The position numbers and the translations under genes are program-made. Source: a bacterium (GTDB lineage Bacteria > Actinomycetota > Coriobacteriia > Coriobacteriales > CADBOM01). From it: DNA of 48,888 nt. The DNA lies in the NCBI GenBank assembly GCA_024698685.1, contig JAILQZ010000087.1, forward strand, positions 1 to 48,888, in the 5' to 3' direction. A model generated the notes under the pieces. It worked only from the letters and a program-made list of their open reading frames with translations. It did not search any database and had not been told where the DNA came from. This document shows, in pieces, positions 35,658 through 43,904 of this stretch (positions within the stretch are counted from its first letter, which is position 1; each line of letters starts with the position of its first letter).

Positions 35658-36569
35658 ATGGATTCGATAGCGCTTCTCATAGCCATCACCTGCGTGACGG
35701 GAATCGGCAGCGGCGTCATCGGCGCCTCTGTCGCCTCCGCGTTCAATCTCGACTCCAATCGCCTCATGAGCATGGTTATCAGCTTCGCAGCCGGACTCAT
35801 GCTCGCCATCATCTGCTTCGATTTCATACCCGATGCTCTGGAGGCCGGCGAGGGCGCTGGCCACGCGCTGCTGATCGTCGGAACGATTGCGCTGGGCGTC
35901 ATCGTGGTCGCCGCGCTCAACAAGATCATGGACTCGCGCATGCAGAAGAAGATCCACTGCTGCACCATCGACGACCCCAATCTCGCGCAGGTCATCGACG
36001 AGCGCACCCGCAGCGAGCATCTCAAGCTGCACGAGCAGGCAGAGAGCCATTCGGCGCATGCCGATGGCGGCTTGCATGACGGACACGGCATGGTCTACGA
36101 GGGCCAGAGCAGGTCTACGCTCCTGCTCGCCGGATGGGTCATGGCCGTGGCGATCGCGCTGCACAACCTGCCCGCGGGAATGAGCATCGGCGCCTCCTTC
36201 TCCATCCCCAGCATGGCCATGGTAAAGTCCGGCATCGTCATCGCGGTTCTCATCGGCATCCACAGCATCCCCGAGGCGATGGCTATGGCGGTGCCCTTCC
36301 GCTACGCGGGACTCTCCAGGGCAAAGACGATCGCGATCGCTGCGCTTGTCGGCGCGATGGTCGTCGTCGGCGCGGTCATCGGGTTCGTGCTCGGCGAGAT
36401 CGGCGAAACCTGGTTCGCGCTGTGCCTCGCATTCGCCAGCGGCTCGATGCTCTACGTCCTCTTCGGCGAGATGCTCCCGGAGGCGATTCTGCTATTCCAC
36501 TCCAAGAAGCCCGCACTTGCCGTCATTGGCGGTATACTCGTTGGGTTGATCCTGATAGTGATTCTCTGA
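35658..36569 (+). CDS. ZIP-family metal transporter
   Basis: A 303-aa inner-membrane transporter with about eight helices. The two metal-binding signatures are in helices 4 and 5: ALHNLPAGMSIG and GIHSIPEAMAMA. A cytoplasmic loop (about 100-155) holds several His and two adjacent Cys (KKIHCCTIDD, HSAHADGGLHDGHG), which may sense or buffer metal. ZIPs import zinc, iron, manganese or nickel. The next gene, 14 bp on, is larE, whose pathway needs nickel, so nickel import is a plausible but unproven function. GGAG is 5 bases before the ATG. Confidence 0.9.
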   Translation: MDSIALLIAITCVTGIGSGVIGASVASAFNLDSNRLMSMVISFAAGLMLAIICFDFIPDALEAGEGAGHALLIVGTIALGVIVVAALNKIMDSRMQKKIHCCTIDDPNLAQVIDERTRSEHLKLHEQAESHSAHADGGLHDGHGMVYEGQSRSTLLLAGWVMAVAIALHNLPAGMSIGASFSIPSMAMVKSGIVIAVLIGIHSIPEAMAMAVPFRYAGLSRAKTIAIAALVGAMVVVGAVIGFVLGEIGETWFALCLAFASGSMLYVLFGEMLPEAILLFHSKKPALAVIGGILVGLILIVIL

Positions 36570-36583
36570 CGCTAGGAGCTCCC

Positions 36584-37420
36584 ATGGATTCCGAACTGCT
36601 CTCAGGCCTAGGCATTCCCACCTCCGGCGCTGGCGTGAAAAGCGGCGTGCAGCTCACCCAGCCGATTATCGTCGATGAGATCGGCGAAGCCGAAGCGCAG
36701 CGCATATCCTCGCTGGTCAAGGAGCAGATCAGGGCCGCATTCGAAGCCCATGGCGAGGTTGTCGTGGCCTTTTCCGGCGGCGTGGATTCGACATTGCTCG
36801 CCAAGCTCGCCCGAGAGGAGCTCTCCGATGCCAAGGAGAATCTGCATGTGGTGCTCGCAGTCTCTCCCCTTCTCAGCATGCGCGGTCTGAACGAGGCTTC
36901 GAACCTCTCGAGACAGTTCGAGCTAGGCATGAAGATCGTCAGCCATCCCGGCTGGAAGCTGCCCGAGGTGCGCGCCAACGAGAAGCTGCGCTGTTACCAC
37001 TGCAAGAACGCCCTATTCGAAGCTATAGAGGAGAAGTACCCCGGAGCGGTCATCCTCGAAGGTTCGAACGTCGACGACATCAACGATGACAGGCCGGGCT
37101 TCGCGGCTGTCCAGGGGCACGGGGTCCTCTCCCCCTTCCTGCAGGCTGGCATCGGCAAGCTGCAGATCCGTCAGCTTTCCCTGCATCTCGGACTTCCGAA
37201 CGCGCTCTACGCCTCCGATTCCTGCATGGCCACGCGCTTCGAGTTCGGTCATTCCCTGAAGACGCAGGAGATGAACGACATCGAAACCAAGGAGAACAAG
37301 CTGCGTGAGAGCGTTCTCAAGCGCCGCGAGAAGGAGAACTACGTCAACGCGGTCGAGCCCAAGGTCAGAATCCGCGTGAAGAGGGGCAGCGAGGTCACGG
37401 AGGTTACCGAGTCTCTGTGA
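36584..37420 (+). CDS. larE: LarE sulfur transferase (nickel-pincer cofactor synthesis)
   Basis: A 278-aa PP-loop ATPase. The nucleotide motif VAFSGGVDSTLLAKLA lies at about residues 61-76. RCYHCKNALF (Cys137, Cys140) and SDSCMATRFEFG (Cys214) are the family's other signatures; the last Cys corresponds to the one that gives up its sulfur in Lactobacillus LarE. LarE adds sulfur to the LarB product before LarC inserts nickel, making the cofactor of lactate racemase and relatives. Start ATG 36584 (TAGGAG upstream); the track ORF begins far inside the ZIP gene in another frame. larB and larC are 10 kb away in this window. No larA-like racemase is visible. Confidence 0.9.
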   Translation: MDSELLSGLGIPTSGAGVKSGVQLTQPIIVDEIGEAEAQRISSLVKEQIRAAFEAHGEVVVAFSGGVDSTLLAKLAREELSDAKENLHVVLAVSPLLSMRGLNEASNLSRQFELGMKIVSHPGWKLPEVRANEKLRCYHCKNALFEAIEEKYPGAVILEGSNVDDINDDRPGFAAVQGHGVLSPFLQAGIGKLQIRQLSLHLGLPNALYASDSCMATRFEFGHSLKTQEMNDIETKENKLRESVLKRREKENYVNAVEPKVRIRVKRGSEVTEVTESL

Positions 37421-37448
37421 GGTCGATCCGCATCGCAAATGAAATGAG

Positions 37449-37475
37449 AAGAGGGGCCCGCAAGCCCCTCTTTCC
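37449..37475. terminator. Bidirectional terminator between larE and the FMN reductase
   Basis: AAGAGGGGC / GCCCCTCTT, 9 bp around CCGCAA. T-rich (plus strand) and A-rich flanks suit termination in both directions for these convergent genes. Confidence 0.85.
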
Positions 37476-37506
37476 TATTGCTTAAGATCAACCGCCTCTA
37501 TCTTCG

Positions 37507-38148
37507 CTAGCCGCGCTTGCCTTCGCCATCGCCGATGAAGTTGGTACGGACCCTGGGCTCGAGCTCGGGGTAGAAGATGCCTGCATCCTCGCCAGCCTTT
37601 ATGCACTTGATGGTCCAGGCGATGTTGTTGCCAAGCGTGCGCATGATCTGCAGGCCCTCGAGATCCTGACGGACCTCGTCCGGGGTGTTGCCGTGCACTG
37701 CGTTCCAGTACTGGCTGCCGATGGTCAGCGCACCGCTGATGCCGAAGAACTGGTTGAGCTGCTCGTATGCTGCGCTTGCGCCGCCGCGGCGACAGGAGAC
37801 GATAGCCGCAACCGGCTTGCCGGCGATATTGACCATGCCGCTGTAGAGCATCCTAGACATGAGCGCGGAGATCTGCGGCGTGGCTCCGGAGAAGTGAACC
37901 GGGCAGCCGAAGACGAACGCGTCGGCATCCTTGGCACGCTCGGCGAAATCGTAGAGAGCGTCATGGATGGCGCACTCGTGGGCCTTGTAGCAGTAGCCGC
38001 ACGCGACGCACCCGGTGATGGGGGCCTTGCCGAGCCAGAAGATCTCGGTCTCGACGCTGTTCTTCTCGAGCGCGGAGGCGACCTCCTCGAGGGCGGTGTA
38101 GGTGCAACCCTTCTCGTGCGGACTTCCGTTGACCAGAATAGCCTTCAT
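37507..38148 (-). CDS. Flavodoxin-fold NAD(P)H-dependent FMN reductase
   Basis: A 213-aa flavoprotein with the FMN phosphate loop at the N-terminus (ILVNGSPHEKGCTYTALEEV). GCVACGYCYKAHECAIHD, between residues 47 and 65, is the cysteine-rich segment seen in many anaerobe members, and FGCPVHFSGATPQ (residues 80-92) is another FMN contact. The substrate is unknown; such proteins reduce quinones, azo or nitro compounds, or metal centres. GGAAG lies before the ATG. It is downstream of the Mrp-type ATPase gene (75 bp), possibly in one operon. Confidence 0.87.
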   Translation of the reverse strand: MKAILVNGSPHEKGCTYTALEEVASALEKNSVETEIFWLGKAPITGCVACGYCYKAHECAIHDALYDFAERAKDADAFVFGCPVHFSGATPQISALMSRMLYSGMVNIAGKPVAAIVSCRRGGASAAYEQLNQFFGISGALTIGSQYWNAVHGNTPDEVRQDLEGLQIMRTLGNNIAWTIKCIKAGEDAGIFYPELEPRVRTNFIGDGEGKRG

Positions 38149-38223
38149 AGTTCTTCCAATCTCTCGAAGTGGACAGAGCTGTGCGGATCGACTCCAAGGA
38201 AGAGGCGCTCCTCTTGGGGCTTG

Positions 38224-39030
38224 CTACTTGACGATGGCCTCGAACATCTCGTCGAGCCAGTCTCCCTGGACATCCTCGATCTTGCCTGCATCGACCTTCG
38301 CAGTGATCATGGGATCGAGCGGGATGCTCGCGGTGTGCTCGATTCCATGGCGAGATGCGATCTCGTCCAGATGGCTCTCTCCGAAGAGCTTGATCTGCCT
38401 TCCGCAATCAGGGCAGGTGATGTAGCTCATGTTCTCGACAAGACCGAGAACCGGGATATCCATGTGGTTGGCCATGTTGACGGCCTTCTCGACGATCATG
38501 CCAACGAGCTCCTGAGGAGAGGAGACGATGACGAGGCCGTCGATCGGAAGCGATTGATAGACGGTCAGTGCAACATCGCCGGTTCCAGGAGGCATGTCGA
38601 TGAACATGACGTCGATGTCTCCCCAAACAACCTCGGTCCAGAACTGCTGGACGATGCCGGAGATGATCGGCCCGCGCCAGATGACGGGATCGGTCTCGTT
38701 CTGGACGAGCAGGTTGAGCGACATGATCTTGATGCCGCCCTCGGAAGCCATAGGAACCATGCCCTGCTCAACTGCGAAGGAATGGTCCTTGATTCCGAAC
38801 GCCCTCGGGATCGAGGGGCCGGTGATATCGGCATCGAGAATGGCCGTGGCGAGGCCTTCCCTATTCGCCTTGCATGCGAACAGCGAGGAAACGAGCGACT
38901 TGCCAACTCCACCCTTTCCGCTGACGACTCCGATGACCTTCTTCACATTGCTGTACTCGTTGGTCTGCGCATACTGGCATTCCTGCGTGCAGCCTTCCTT
39001 GTTACCGTGGCAACCAGCGCATTCACTCAT
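38224..39030 (-). CDS. Mrp/NBP35-family Fe-S cluster carrier ATPase
   Basis: A 268-aa P-loop ATPase. The deviant Walker A motif is GVVSGKGGVGKSLVSSL (about residues 33-49), Walker B-like DVMFIDMPPGTGDVAL follows, and a CxxC pair (SYITCPDCGRQ) lies near the C-terminus. A cysteine-rich N-terminus (SECAGCHGNKEGCTQEC) may bind a second cluster, as in NBP35. Members carry [4Fe-4S] clusters to client enzymes. I use ATG 39030, with AAGGAAA upstream; the track start 37 codons earlier lacks support. Many Fe-S enzymes nearby, hydrogenase included, could be clients. Confidence 0.9.
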   Translation of the reverse strand: MSECAGCHGNKEGCTQECQYAQTNEYSNVKKVIGVVSGKGGVGKSLVSSLFACKANREGLATAILDADITGPSIPRAFGIKDHSFAVEQGMVPMASEGGIKIMSLNLLVQNETDPVIWRGPIISGIVQQFWTEVVWGDIDVMFIDMPPGTGDVALTVYQSLPIDGLVIVSSPQELVGMIVEKAVNMANHMDIPVLGLVENMSYITCPDCGRQIKLFGESHLDEIASRHGIEHTASIPLDPMITAKVDAGKIEDVQGDWLDEMFEAIVK

Positions 39031-39192
39031 CTGGCGTTTCCTTTCTCCGTGCCATTCGCCGCGCCTGCTCAGCGCCTTCTCCCATAAAAGCGAATCTAAT
39101 CGTACGCAGCTGATTGTATGCCTTGGCATCGAGCAATTCAAAGGGTTGCGCGCATACGGGCTGCAAGTGCGGAGAATGAGCGTTCACAGGCG

Positions 39193-40347
39193 CTACGGGC
39201 TGGAATCTGACAGCTGGATCTCGCGACCGACAGGTGGCGTTTCCATTGGATTGGGAGAGCGCTCAGCCACTGCCTGGCTGGAATTCGCGAGGAGAGCCGC
39301 TGCCAGCAGCGCCGTGGAGACGGTTGCAGCGATCGCGGCCACTCTGGGCCTGCGGCGCCTATGGCGGATTGCTGAGCGTGAATTTCCGGATCTGCCCTCT
39401 GCAAGGTCGCGCACCAGATCGGAGGCGGCTCGCGCGAAAGCCGCGGGAGTTTGGAAGCGCTCGAAGGGCTCGGGGGCGCATGCCCGCTGTATCAGCGCAT
39501 CGAGAGCATCCAGCTCGAAGGGCGCCAGCGCAGTGCGCACAGTTGCGGATTCGGAGAGGCTCGGCAGCTCGGAGGAGAGCCTGATGGGATTCTTCCCCTC
39601 GAGCTTCCAAGGGCTAGCGCCGGTGATCATCTCGTAGAGGACGACGCCGAGCGAGTAGATGTCGGAGCGGATGTCTACCTTGCTGCAATCGGCTAGCTGC
39701 TCTGGGGACATATAGCGCAGGGTACCCGCAATCTTTGTTGCGAAATCCTCGGATACGACCATGCGCGTTTTGGCCACCCCAAGATCGGAGAGCTTGGGCA
39801 CCCCGTCGGCATCGAAGAGGATGTTCGCCGGCTTGATGTCGCGATGCGCGACGATCCTGCCATCTAGATGCAGGTATGCAAGCGCACGGGCGATCTGCTC
39901 GGCTATCCCGAGCGCACGGGCGGGCTCGATGGTCAGCTGCTCGCGCATAAGGTCGAGAAGCGAGCCCCCGCAGAGGTATTCGAGGACGACGAAGGGGGCT
40001 CCGCTGCACCCTGGCATCGTGCCGCAACCTATGCCGCAGACGATATTGGGGTGGCTGAGCCTGCAGACGAGCTGGGCTTCCCTGCAGAAGCGCTCCCTGA
40101 TCGACGACCTCGCACCCTCGAGCCGCGCGACCTTGACCGCCACGCGCGCGCCGTCCTCGAGCTCGCCACTGTAGACATCGGCCATCGCCCCGCGCCCGAC
40201 ACGCTCGCGCATGACAACCTTGCGAGGCTCTCCTCGAGTTGTGGCGAAGGTCAGCTCCGTGGCACTCGGAACTAGCCGCGCTCGGCGCGATCCATCTCCT
40301 TCCTCCACCGACGGCAAGCTATTGATTTTCGAATCGATCTGATTCAT
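39193..40347 (-). CDS. Membrane-anchored serine/threonine protein kinase
   Basis: A 384-aa eukaryotic-type kinase. The glycine loop is RVGRGAMADVYSG (about 49-61), the ATP Lys is in VAVKVA (72), and the catalytic loop is HRDIKPANILF (168-178). The metal motif is DLG instead of DFG (SDLGVAKT), and the activation segment ends GTLRYMSPEQ. After the kinase core come basic residues (RHRRRRPRVAAI) and one membrane helix, then only about 30 outside residues; no PASTA or other sensor domain is present. I use ATG 40347 (GGGGG upstream). It is divergent from the pentad-repeat lipoprotein with only 46 bp between the starts. Confidence 0.88.
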   Translation of the reverse strand: MNQIDSKINSLPSVEEGDGSRRARLVPSATELTFATTRGEPRKVVMRERVGRGAMADVYSGELEDGARVAVKVARLEGARSSIRERFCREAQLVCRLSHPNIVCGIGCGTMPGCSGAPFVVLEYLCGGSLLDLMREQLTIEPARALGIAEQIARALAYLHLDGRIVAHRDIKPANILFDADGVPKLSDLGVAKTRMVVSEDFATKIAGTLRYMSPEQLADCSKVDIRSDIYSLGVVLYEMITGASPWKLEGKNPIRLSSELPSLSESATVRTALAPFELDALDALIQRACAPEPFERFQTPAAFARAASDLVRDLAEGRSGNSRSAIRHRRRRPRVAAIAATVSTALLAAALLANSSQAVAERSPNPMETPPVGREIQLSDSSP

Positions 40348-40393
40348 ACTGCAGCCCCCAAACCCGCTCTCCCCAACTCGGAGGGAGTGACAA

Positions 40394-41632
40394 ATGAAGC
40401 GTTCTACCTGCAGATTCACAGCAATCGTCATCATCTCGTTGCTGTTAGCTGGGCTAATTGTAGGGTGCGATTCCAAACAGCAGCCAAGCGGCAGCCAAGC
40501 GGATTCCGATCAAGATCGAAACCAATCCCAAACGATTTCTGAATCGTCCCCTAATCCACTCGAAACCCTGATATCGGAGACGATTGAAGACAAAGGGCTG
40601 TCCAGACTGACCGTAAGCGAATCGCAGGGATTCGCGCTTTGGGTGAAGGGGAAGCTCTCCGTCAGCACGGGCAGTTCTGAGGATGAAGATGACGAGCTGC
40701 TGCTCGAGGTCGATCCGGGCAGATACCTGACAAGGATCTGGACCGCGCTCGAGATCGATGGCCCGCTGATCGCAACCGGGGAGGTGAAGGCGAGCGGGCT
40801 GCGTGCGGTTGGAAAGATCGGCGCGGCGGTGATCGAGGCCCGCAGCGCCTCCTTCGAGAGCGCAGAGATCGGCACTTTGGCAGCCGTCAGCGCAGAAGTG
40901 GAGAAGCTCGCGACCTCGGCCGCGCAGATCGCGAAGCTCGCCTCCGAGCAGCTCATCGTATCGGGCGATGCAAGCATGGGCAACCTAAGCGTCAACGAGG
41001 CGATCACCGCTCCCGCCGTGCACGCGCAGTCGATCACCGCCCAAACGCTCGAAGCCAGCAAGATCGCGGCAGACAGCGCTTCGATCGACCAGCTCTCCGC
41101 GATGCAGGGCAGGCTCGAAAGCCTCTCCGCCAGCATCATCGAGGTGAACGCGATCGAAGCTACCACCATCTCGGCTGCGAAGTCGATTTCGAGCGCAGCG
41201 ATCTCCTGCACATCCCTCAACGCAACCGACATCGCGGCGGAATCGGTCGGCGCTTCGAGCCTCAAGGCGAATTCCATCAGCGCCACATCGCTCAATGCCC
41301 GAAGCATTGCAGGAGCGCTGGGCTCCCTGAGACTGCCGAGCGATTGTTGCGGCTCCGCCACCTTCCCAGCCATCGACTCCAGCGGCGAAGGCCTTGATGC
41401 AACCGTCGTCATCGAAGTGAATCCCAAGACGAGCGGAATCGTGGCAACCCAATGCACATCGATCTCCCCATACCTATGCATGTACGAGGTGGCGCAGATC
41501 GGAGATGGCCGATGGGAGATCTCGAGAAGGTTCGAATCGGCAGCAATGGAAGCACTGGACAACGGTTCCTTCCCGGGAATCCCAGAAACCGCAATCCACT
41601 GGATCGCCTTCGTCGAGGAAGACCCTGGTTGA
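40394..41632 (+). CDS. Lipoprotein with pentad-repeat (solenoid-like) domain
   Basis: A 412-aa lipoprotein: a lipoprotein signal peptide with the lipobox LIVGC (Cys25), then a Ser/Gln-rich linker to about residue 60. From about 120 to 320 the sequence falls into pentads such as SLNAT DIAAE SVGAS SLKAN, with a hydrophobic residue at position 2 and Ala at position 4. That differs in phase from the classical pentapeptide repeat A(D/N)Lxx. The C-terminal 90 residues look globular, with four cysteines (SDCCGSA, TQCTS, LCMYEV). It is exported and anchored to the membrane outer face. Function is unknown. GGAGGGAG lies 6 bases before the ATG. It is divergent from a kinase, so a signalling link is possible. 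Confidence 0.75.
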   Translation: MKRSTCRFTAIVIISLLLAGLIVGCDSKQQPSGSQADSDQDRNQSQTISESSPNPLETLISETIEDKGLSRLTVSESQGFALWVKGKLSVSTGSSEDEDDELLLEVDPGRYLTRIWTALEIDGPLIATGEVKASGLRAVGKIGAAVIEARSASFESAEIGTLAAVSAEVEKLATSAAQIAKLASEQLIVSGDASMGNLSVNEAITAPAVHAQSITAQTLEASKIAADSASIDQLSAMQGRLESLSASIIEVNAIEATTISAAKSISSAAISCTSLNATDIAAESVGASSLKANSISATSLNARSIAGALGSLRLPSDCCGSATFPAIDSSGEGLDATVVIEVNPKTSGIVATQCTSISPYLCMYEVAQIGDGRWEISRRFESAAMEALDNGSFPGIPETAIHWIAFVEEDPG

Positions 41633-41721
41633 TAGCTGTGGCATCCAATGGAAAGCTCGCCATTTTTGCGCGTTTCGCTTGAAATGCTTCCCCCATTGGA
41701 GTAAGCCATAAGTATCCGGCG

Positions 41722-41750
41722 AATGAGCTAGATTTCGTACCTAACTCATT
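41722..41750. promoter_or_regulatory. Candidate MarR operator
   Basis: AATGAGCTA-N11-TAACTCATT, a 9-bp inverted repeat with one mismatch, 25 bp upstream of the MarR-family start codon. MarR regulators usually bind such sites over their own promoter. Confidence 0.5.
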
Positions 41751-41775
41751 TGCTCACTCCGAAAGGAAGTGCGTC

Positions 41776-42225
41776 ATGGGCGATGAGCAAAAGGAAGAGC
41801 TGCTGAATGCTTGGTTGCAGATGTCCCTATGCGTAAGGGGCAACAGGCTTCTGAAGAACCTGTCCCTCAACGAGGTGGCGGTCTGCAACTACCTCTACCG
41901 CAACAGAAATTCGGGCGAGGAGATCACAGCGACGCAAATCTGCGATGAATTCCGGATCTTCAAATCGCAGATGAACAAGGTCATCTCGTCCCTCGAGGAG
42001 AAAGGCGTGATCGAGCGCTACCAGGGTTTGGACGACAAGCGCAAGCTCTGCATCCGCTTGATCGAGGATAAGATCAGCATCTATCTCGACGAGCACGAGC
42101 ACGTGCTGCAGATAATGGACGCCGTCGAGAAGTCTCTCGGCAAGGAGAACACGGCCCAACTGGCCAAGCTCATGGAGATGGCAACCGCAGCGGTCAACGA
42201 GCTGCAGGGAGATTCGAAGCTGTAG
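41776..42225 (+). CDS. MarR-family transcriptional regulator
   Basis: A 149-aa winged-helix regulator. The core is LSLNEVAVCNYLYRN, ITATQICDEFRIFKSQMNKVISSLEEKGVIERYQGLDDKRK (about residues 30-95), with the recognition helix and the beta-wing (DDKRKLCIRL) both clear. AAGGAAG precedes the ATG. It is convergent with the radical SAM gene (36 bp between the stops) and is probably transcribed alone. Ligand and targets are unknown; the neighbouring kinase/lipoprotein pair is one candidate target. Confidence 0.87.
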   Translation: MGDEQKEELLNAWLQMSLCVRGNRLLKNLSLNEVAVCNYLYRNRNSGEEITATQICDEFRIFKSQMNKVISSLEEKGVIERYQGLDDKRKLCIRLIEDKISIYLDEHEHVLQIMDAVEKSLGKENTAQLAKLMEMATAAVNELQGDSKL

Positions 42226-42261
42226 CGAACGCTCTGCGACCTTCCGCTTGCCCTATTGGCG

Positions 42262-43203
42262 CTAAAGCCCCTCGAAGGCGGGAATGTACTCCTCGATCGC
42301 AGCCGACGGATCCTGGATGAAGCACTCTTCGAAATCCAGCGTCTCGGCGCGCTCGACCAGAGCGTCGTATTCGTGCGGATCGATGCGCCTCGCAATCTCG
42401 GGGAACCCATCCGGATCGGCAAGGGGCATGAACTGGCTCATCAGGCTGAGCGCGATCTGCGCGCCATACTCGGCCCCCAGGTACTCGATGATCGCCAGCG
42501 AATCCTCGAAGCATCCGGGTAGCGCCAAGTGGCGCACAACCGTTCCGCTGACGAGCAACTCCCCTTCCCCGCCGTCGGCGCGATACTTGGGCGCGCCGGT
42601 TTGCCGAACCATCTCCGCCAGAGCCTCCTTGGCAACCTGCGGGTAATCCGCAGCACGCGAATATCGCTGAGCAAGTGCGGAATCGGCGTATTTGAAGTCG
42701 GTGAGGTAGATGTCGATCAGACCGTCAAGCGCGCGAAGCGCCTCGATGCTCTCATAGCCGCTCGTGTTCAGCAGAAACGGTATCGCAAGCCCTCCGCTAC
42801 GGGCACGCTCGATGGCCCCTGCGACCTCGGGCAGATAATGCGTGGCGGTAACCAGGTTGATGTTGTTGGCGCCTTGGTCCTGCAGATCGAAGAAGATATC
42901 CGAAAGCTCCTCGACAGAAACTGCGCGCTCGATCCACGGATTGTCGGCGGCATCGATGCTGCGCACCGAAATCTCGCTGTTCTGGCAATAGACGCAATGT
43001 AGCGGGCAATGCGCGAAGAACACGGTTCCGGAACCTGTCACACCTGAGATAGGCGGCTCCTCCCAGAGGTGAAGTGCCGCTCTCGCCACACTCACGCGCG
43101 AGCTCGCTCCGCAAACGCCGAGCTCCCCCGCCGCGCGATTCGCGCCGCATTTCCGAGGGCAGAGCGTACAGCTCTCGTAAGCGCGCAGATCCACCGAGCC
43201 CAT
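42262..43203 (-). CDS. PflX-like radical SAM protein
   Basis: A 313-aa radical SAM enzyme of the PflX/COG1313 group. The N-terminus has a cysteine-rich segment (YESCTLCPRKCGANRAAGELGVCG), and the SAM cluster motif is FFAHCPLHCVYCQN (C-x3-C-x2-C), later followed by NTSGYESIEALRAL. The group resembles pyruvate formate-lyase activases but its substrates are not known. Its ATG directly abuts the stop of the hydrogenase protease gene (TAGATG), so the two are co-translated and it may serve the hydrogenase or a co-regulated glycyl-radical enzyme. Confidence 0.85.
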   Translation of the reverse strand: MGSVDLRAYESCTLCPRKCGANRAAGELGVCGASSRVSVARAALHLWEEPPISGVTGSGTVFFAHCPLHCVYCQNSEISVRSIDAADNPWIERAVSVEELSDIFFDLQDQGANNINLVTATHYLPEVAGAIERARSGGLAIPFLLNTSGYESIEALRALDGLIDIYLTDFKYADSALAQRYSRAADYPQVAKEALAEMVRQTGAPKYRADGGEGELLVSGTVVRHLALPGCFEDSLAIIEYLGAEYGAQIALSLMSQFMPLADPDGFPEIARRIDPHEYDALVERAETLDFEECFIQDPSAAIEEYIPAFEGL

Positions 43204-43755
43204 CTAGCCGATTTCGCCTCCACCGGGTTCGCGCAGCTCTCCACCAGCGCAAACCTCCAAGCCGCTGTCCTTCTCGATGATCCCCTCGACACCGTTTTCC
43301 AGCAGGATCGACAGCACCGTTTGGATCGCGAGGGGAAGCGCCGACTCCACAGACTCGCTAAGCCCGATCTCGAACTCGGCTGGCGAGATGTCCTCGACCT
43401 GCACTCCGACGCAGATTCCCTCGACCTCGTAACCGAGCATCTTGGCCGCATCGCGCACATCGGAGAAGCGCATATCATGGGCGGAGTGGATAACGTGGCT
43501 CCTGTCGATGTCATCGGGGCTGAACCGGAAGACCGTTCCCGCAGGCTCGCCCGTTCCATCGACGGCATCGACCACAACGAGCAGGTCGTTCTCCTCGAAT
43601 TCGGGCAAAAGGGCCAGCCCCATGCAGGCGCAGTCCTCCACGCTCACGTTCTCGGGAAACTCGTAGCGCTCGATCATCCTCTTGGCGATGGCGGGCCCAA
43701 CGCCCTCATCGGCCAGCAGGATGTTGCCTATGCATATGACGCAGATTCTCTTCAC
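43204..43755 (-). CDS. NiFe hydrogenase maturation protease (HyaD/HybD family)
   Basis: A 183-aa endopeptidase that removes the C-terminal tail of the hydrogenase large subunit after nickel insertion. The three nickel-contact residues fit the family: Glu17 in ICIGNILLADEGVG, Asp63 in VVVDAVDG and His93 in IHSAHDM. I choose GTG 43755 (MKRICVICIGN, with GGAG 5 bases upstream); the track start is a TTG 7 codons earlier. It lies 149 bp after the cytochrome b gene, past a hairpin, so it may be a separate or attenuated part of the hydrogenase operon. The large subunit upstream carries the 20-residue tail it would cleave. Confidence 0.9.
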   Translation of the reverse strand: MKRICVICIGNILLADEGVGPAIAKRMIERYEFPENVSVEDCACMGLALLPEFEENDLLVVVDAVDGTGEPAGTVFRFSPDDIDRSHVIHSAHDMRFSDVRDAAKMLGYEVEGICVGVQVEDISPAEFEIGLSESVESALPLAIQTVLSILLENGVEGIIEKDSGLEVCAGGELREPGGGEIG

Positions 43756-43843
43756 TCGCACTCCATCGCGTTGCAACGTGCTTTCATCTTGAGATTATCG
43801 GGCGATTGGCAAGCCTTCGCAACCTGCCCCGCCCCTTACACAG

Positions 43844-43873
43844 AGCAACCCGGCACCGAGATGCCGGGCTGCT
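43844..43873 (-). other. Hairpin between the cytochrome b and protease genes
   Basis: AGCAACCCGGCA / TGCCGGGCTGCT, 12 bp with one mismatch and loop CCGAGA. There is no T-run, so it is probably an mRNA-processing or stability element within the hydrogenase operon rather than a full terminator. Confidence 0.5.
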
Positions 43874-43904
43874 GACGATAGCTGGATTTGCAGAAGCGCC
43901 GATT

